Of a stretch of DNA of 64,000 nucleotides, positions 62,205 through 64,000 are shown one piece after another (the stretch's first letter is position 1; each line of letters opens with the position of its first letter). The translations under genes were made by a program, and so were the position numbers. The stretch is from positions 186,001 to 250,000 of the forward strand of contig CAVSCF010000011.1 of the NCBI GenBank assembly GCA_963726405.1, written 5' to 3'. The DNA comes from JAOUJD01 sp963726405 (GTDB taxonomy: Bacteria > Pseudomonadota > Gammaproteobacteria > Burkholderiales > Burkholderiaceae_F). The notes under the pieces are model-generated. The model was not told the origin of the DNA, searched no databases, and saw only the letters and a program-made list of their open reading frames with translations.

Positions 62205-64000
<1,796 letters not shown>

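Overview
This is a high-GC chromosomal window that looks betaproteobacterial, probably Burkholderiales or a close relative. The evidence is gene order: gyrA-serC-pheA-hisC-tyrA ... aroA-cmk-rpsA-ihfB-lapA-lapB-cysM, trxA-rho-rpmE2, 4.5S RNA ... dnaX-ybaB-recR, and carA ... carB. A Bug-type tripartite tricarboxylate receptor supports the same placement. Almost all of the window is dense housekeeping sequence. I see no prophage, insertion sequence, CRISPR array, tRNA or rRNA.

Layout. 1-7.4 kb: envelope and accessory genes (a beta-barrel fragment, a glycine-zipper protein, an outer-membrane transporter-like protein, a patatin phospholipase, a GntP permease, a membrane-anchored hydrolase and a small exported protein). 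7.4-9.6 kb: an ompA-type gene with an apparent frameshift, and mtaD. 9.8-16.6 kb: gyrA followed by overlapping serine, aromatic amino acid and histidine biosynthesis genes. 16.8-24.7 kb: a complete type IV pilus minor pilin/PilY1 operon (fimT-pilV-pilW-pilX-pilY1-pilE) placed inside the aromatic/translation supercluster. 24.8-32.0 kb: aroA, a DUF2061 gene, cmk, rpsA, ihfB, lapAB, and cysM preceded by three 63-bp tandem repeats. 32.0-35.2 kb (minus strand): YqhA-like protein, class I fumarase with a frameshift, Bug receptor. 35.5-42.0 kb: htpX, MATE pump, ArnT-like glycosyltransferase, rpmE2-rho-trxA. 42.2-51.7 kb: a DNA repair and replication block of an AddB-like nuclease, AddA-like helicase-nuclease, 4.5S SRP RNA, a frameshifted acetyltransferase, dnaX, ybaB and recR. 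51.8-57.6 kb: MAPEG protein, a CoA-transferase beside an NMT1/SsuA-type ABC importer, and a large membrane protein. 57.6-64 kb: rhomboid-TPR protein, transaldolase, then carA-gmhA-carB, with carB cut by the window end.

How the genes work together. The amino acid block supplies serine, Phe/Tyr precursors, histidinol-phosphate transamination and EPSP. Most of its reading frames overlap or nearly touch, which suggests translational coupling. The pilus block encodes the priming minor pilins and the calcium-dependent tip adhesin PilY1. The AddAB-like pair would resect double-strand breaks and feed RecA/RecR-dependent repair.

Points most worth a second look: Gln at GyrA position 83; Ser at the AroA position where a Pro-to-Ser change reduces glyphosate sensitivity; gmhA between carA and carB; the SRP RNA whose 5' end lies inside the helicase gene and is followed by three abutting hairpins; the in-frame 63-bp repeats before cysM; and three apparent frameshifts (ompA, fumarase, acetyltransferase) that are either pseudogenes or consensus errors in the assembly. 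I found no clearly new multi-gene system. The novelty here lies in unusual arrangements and key-residue changes.
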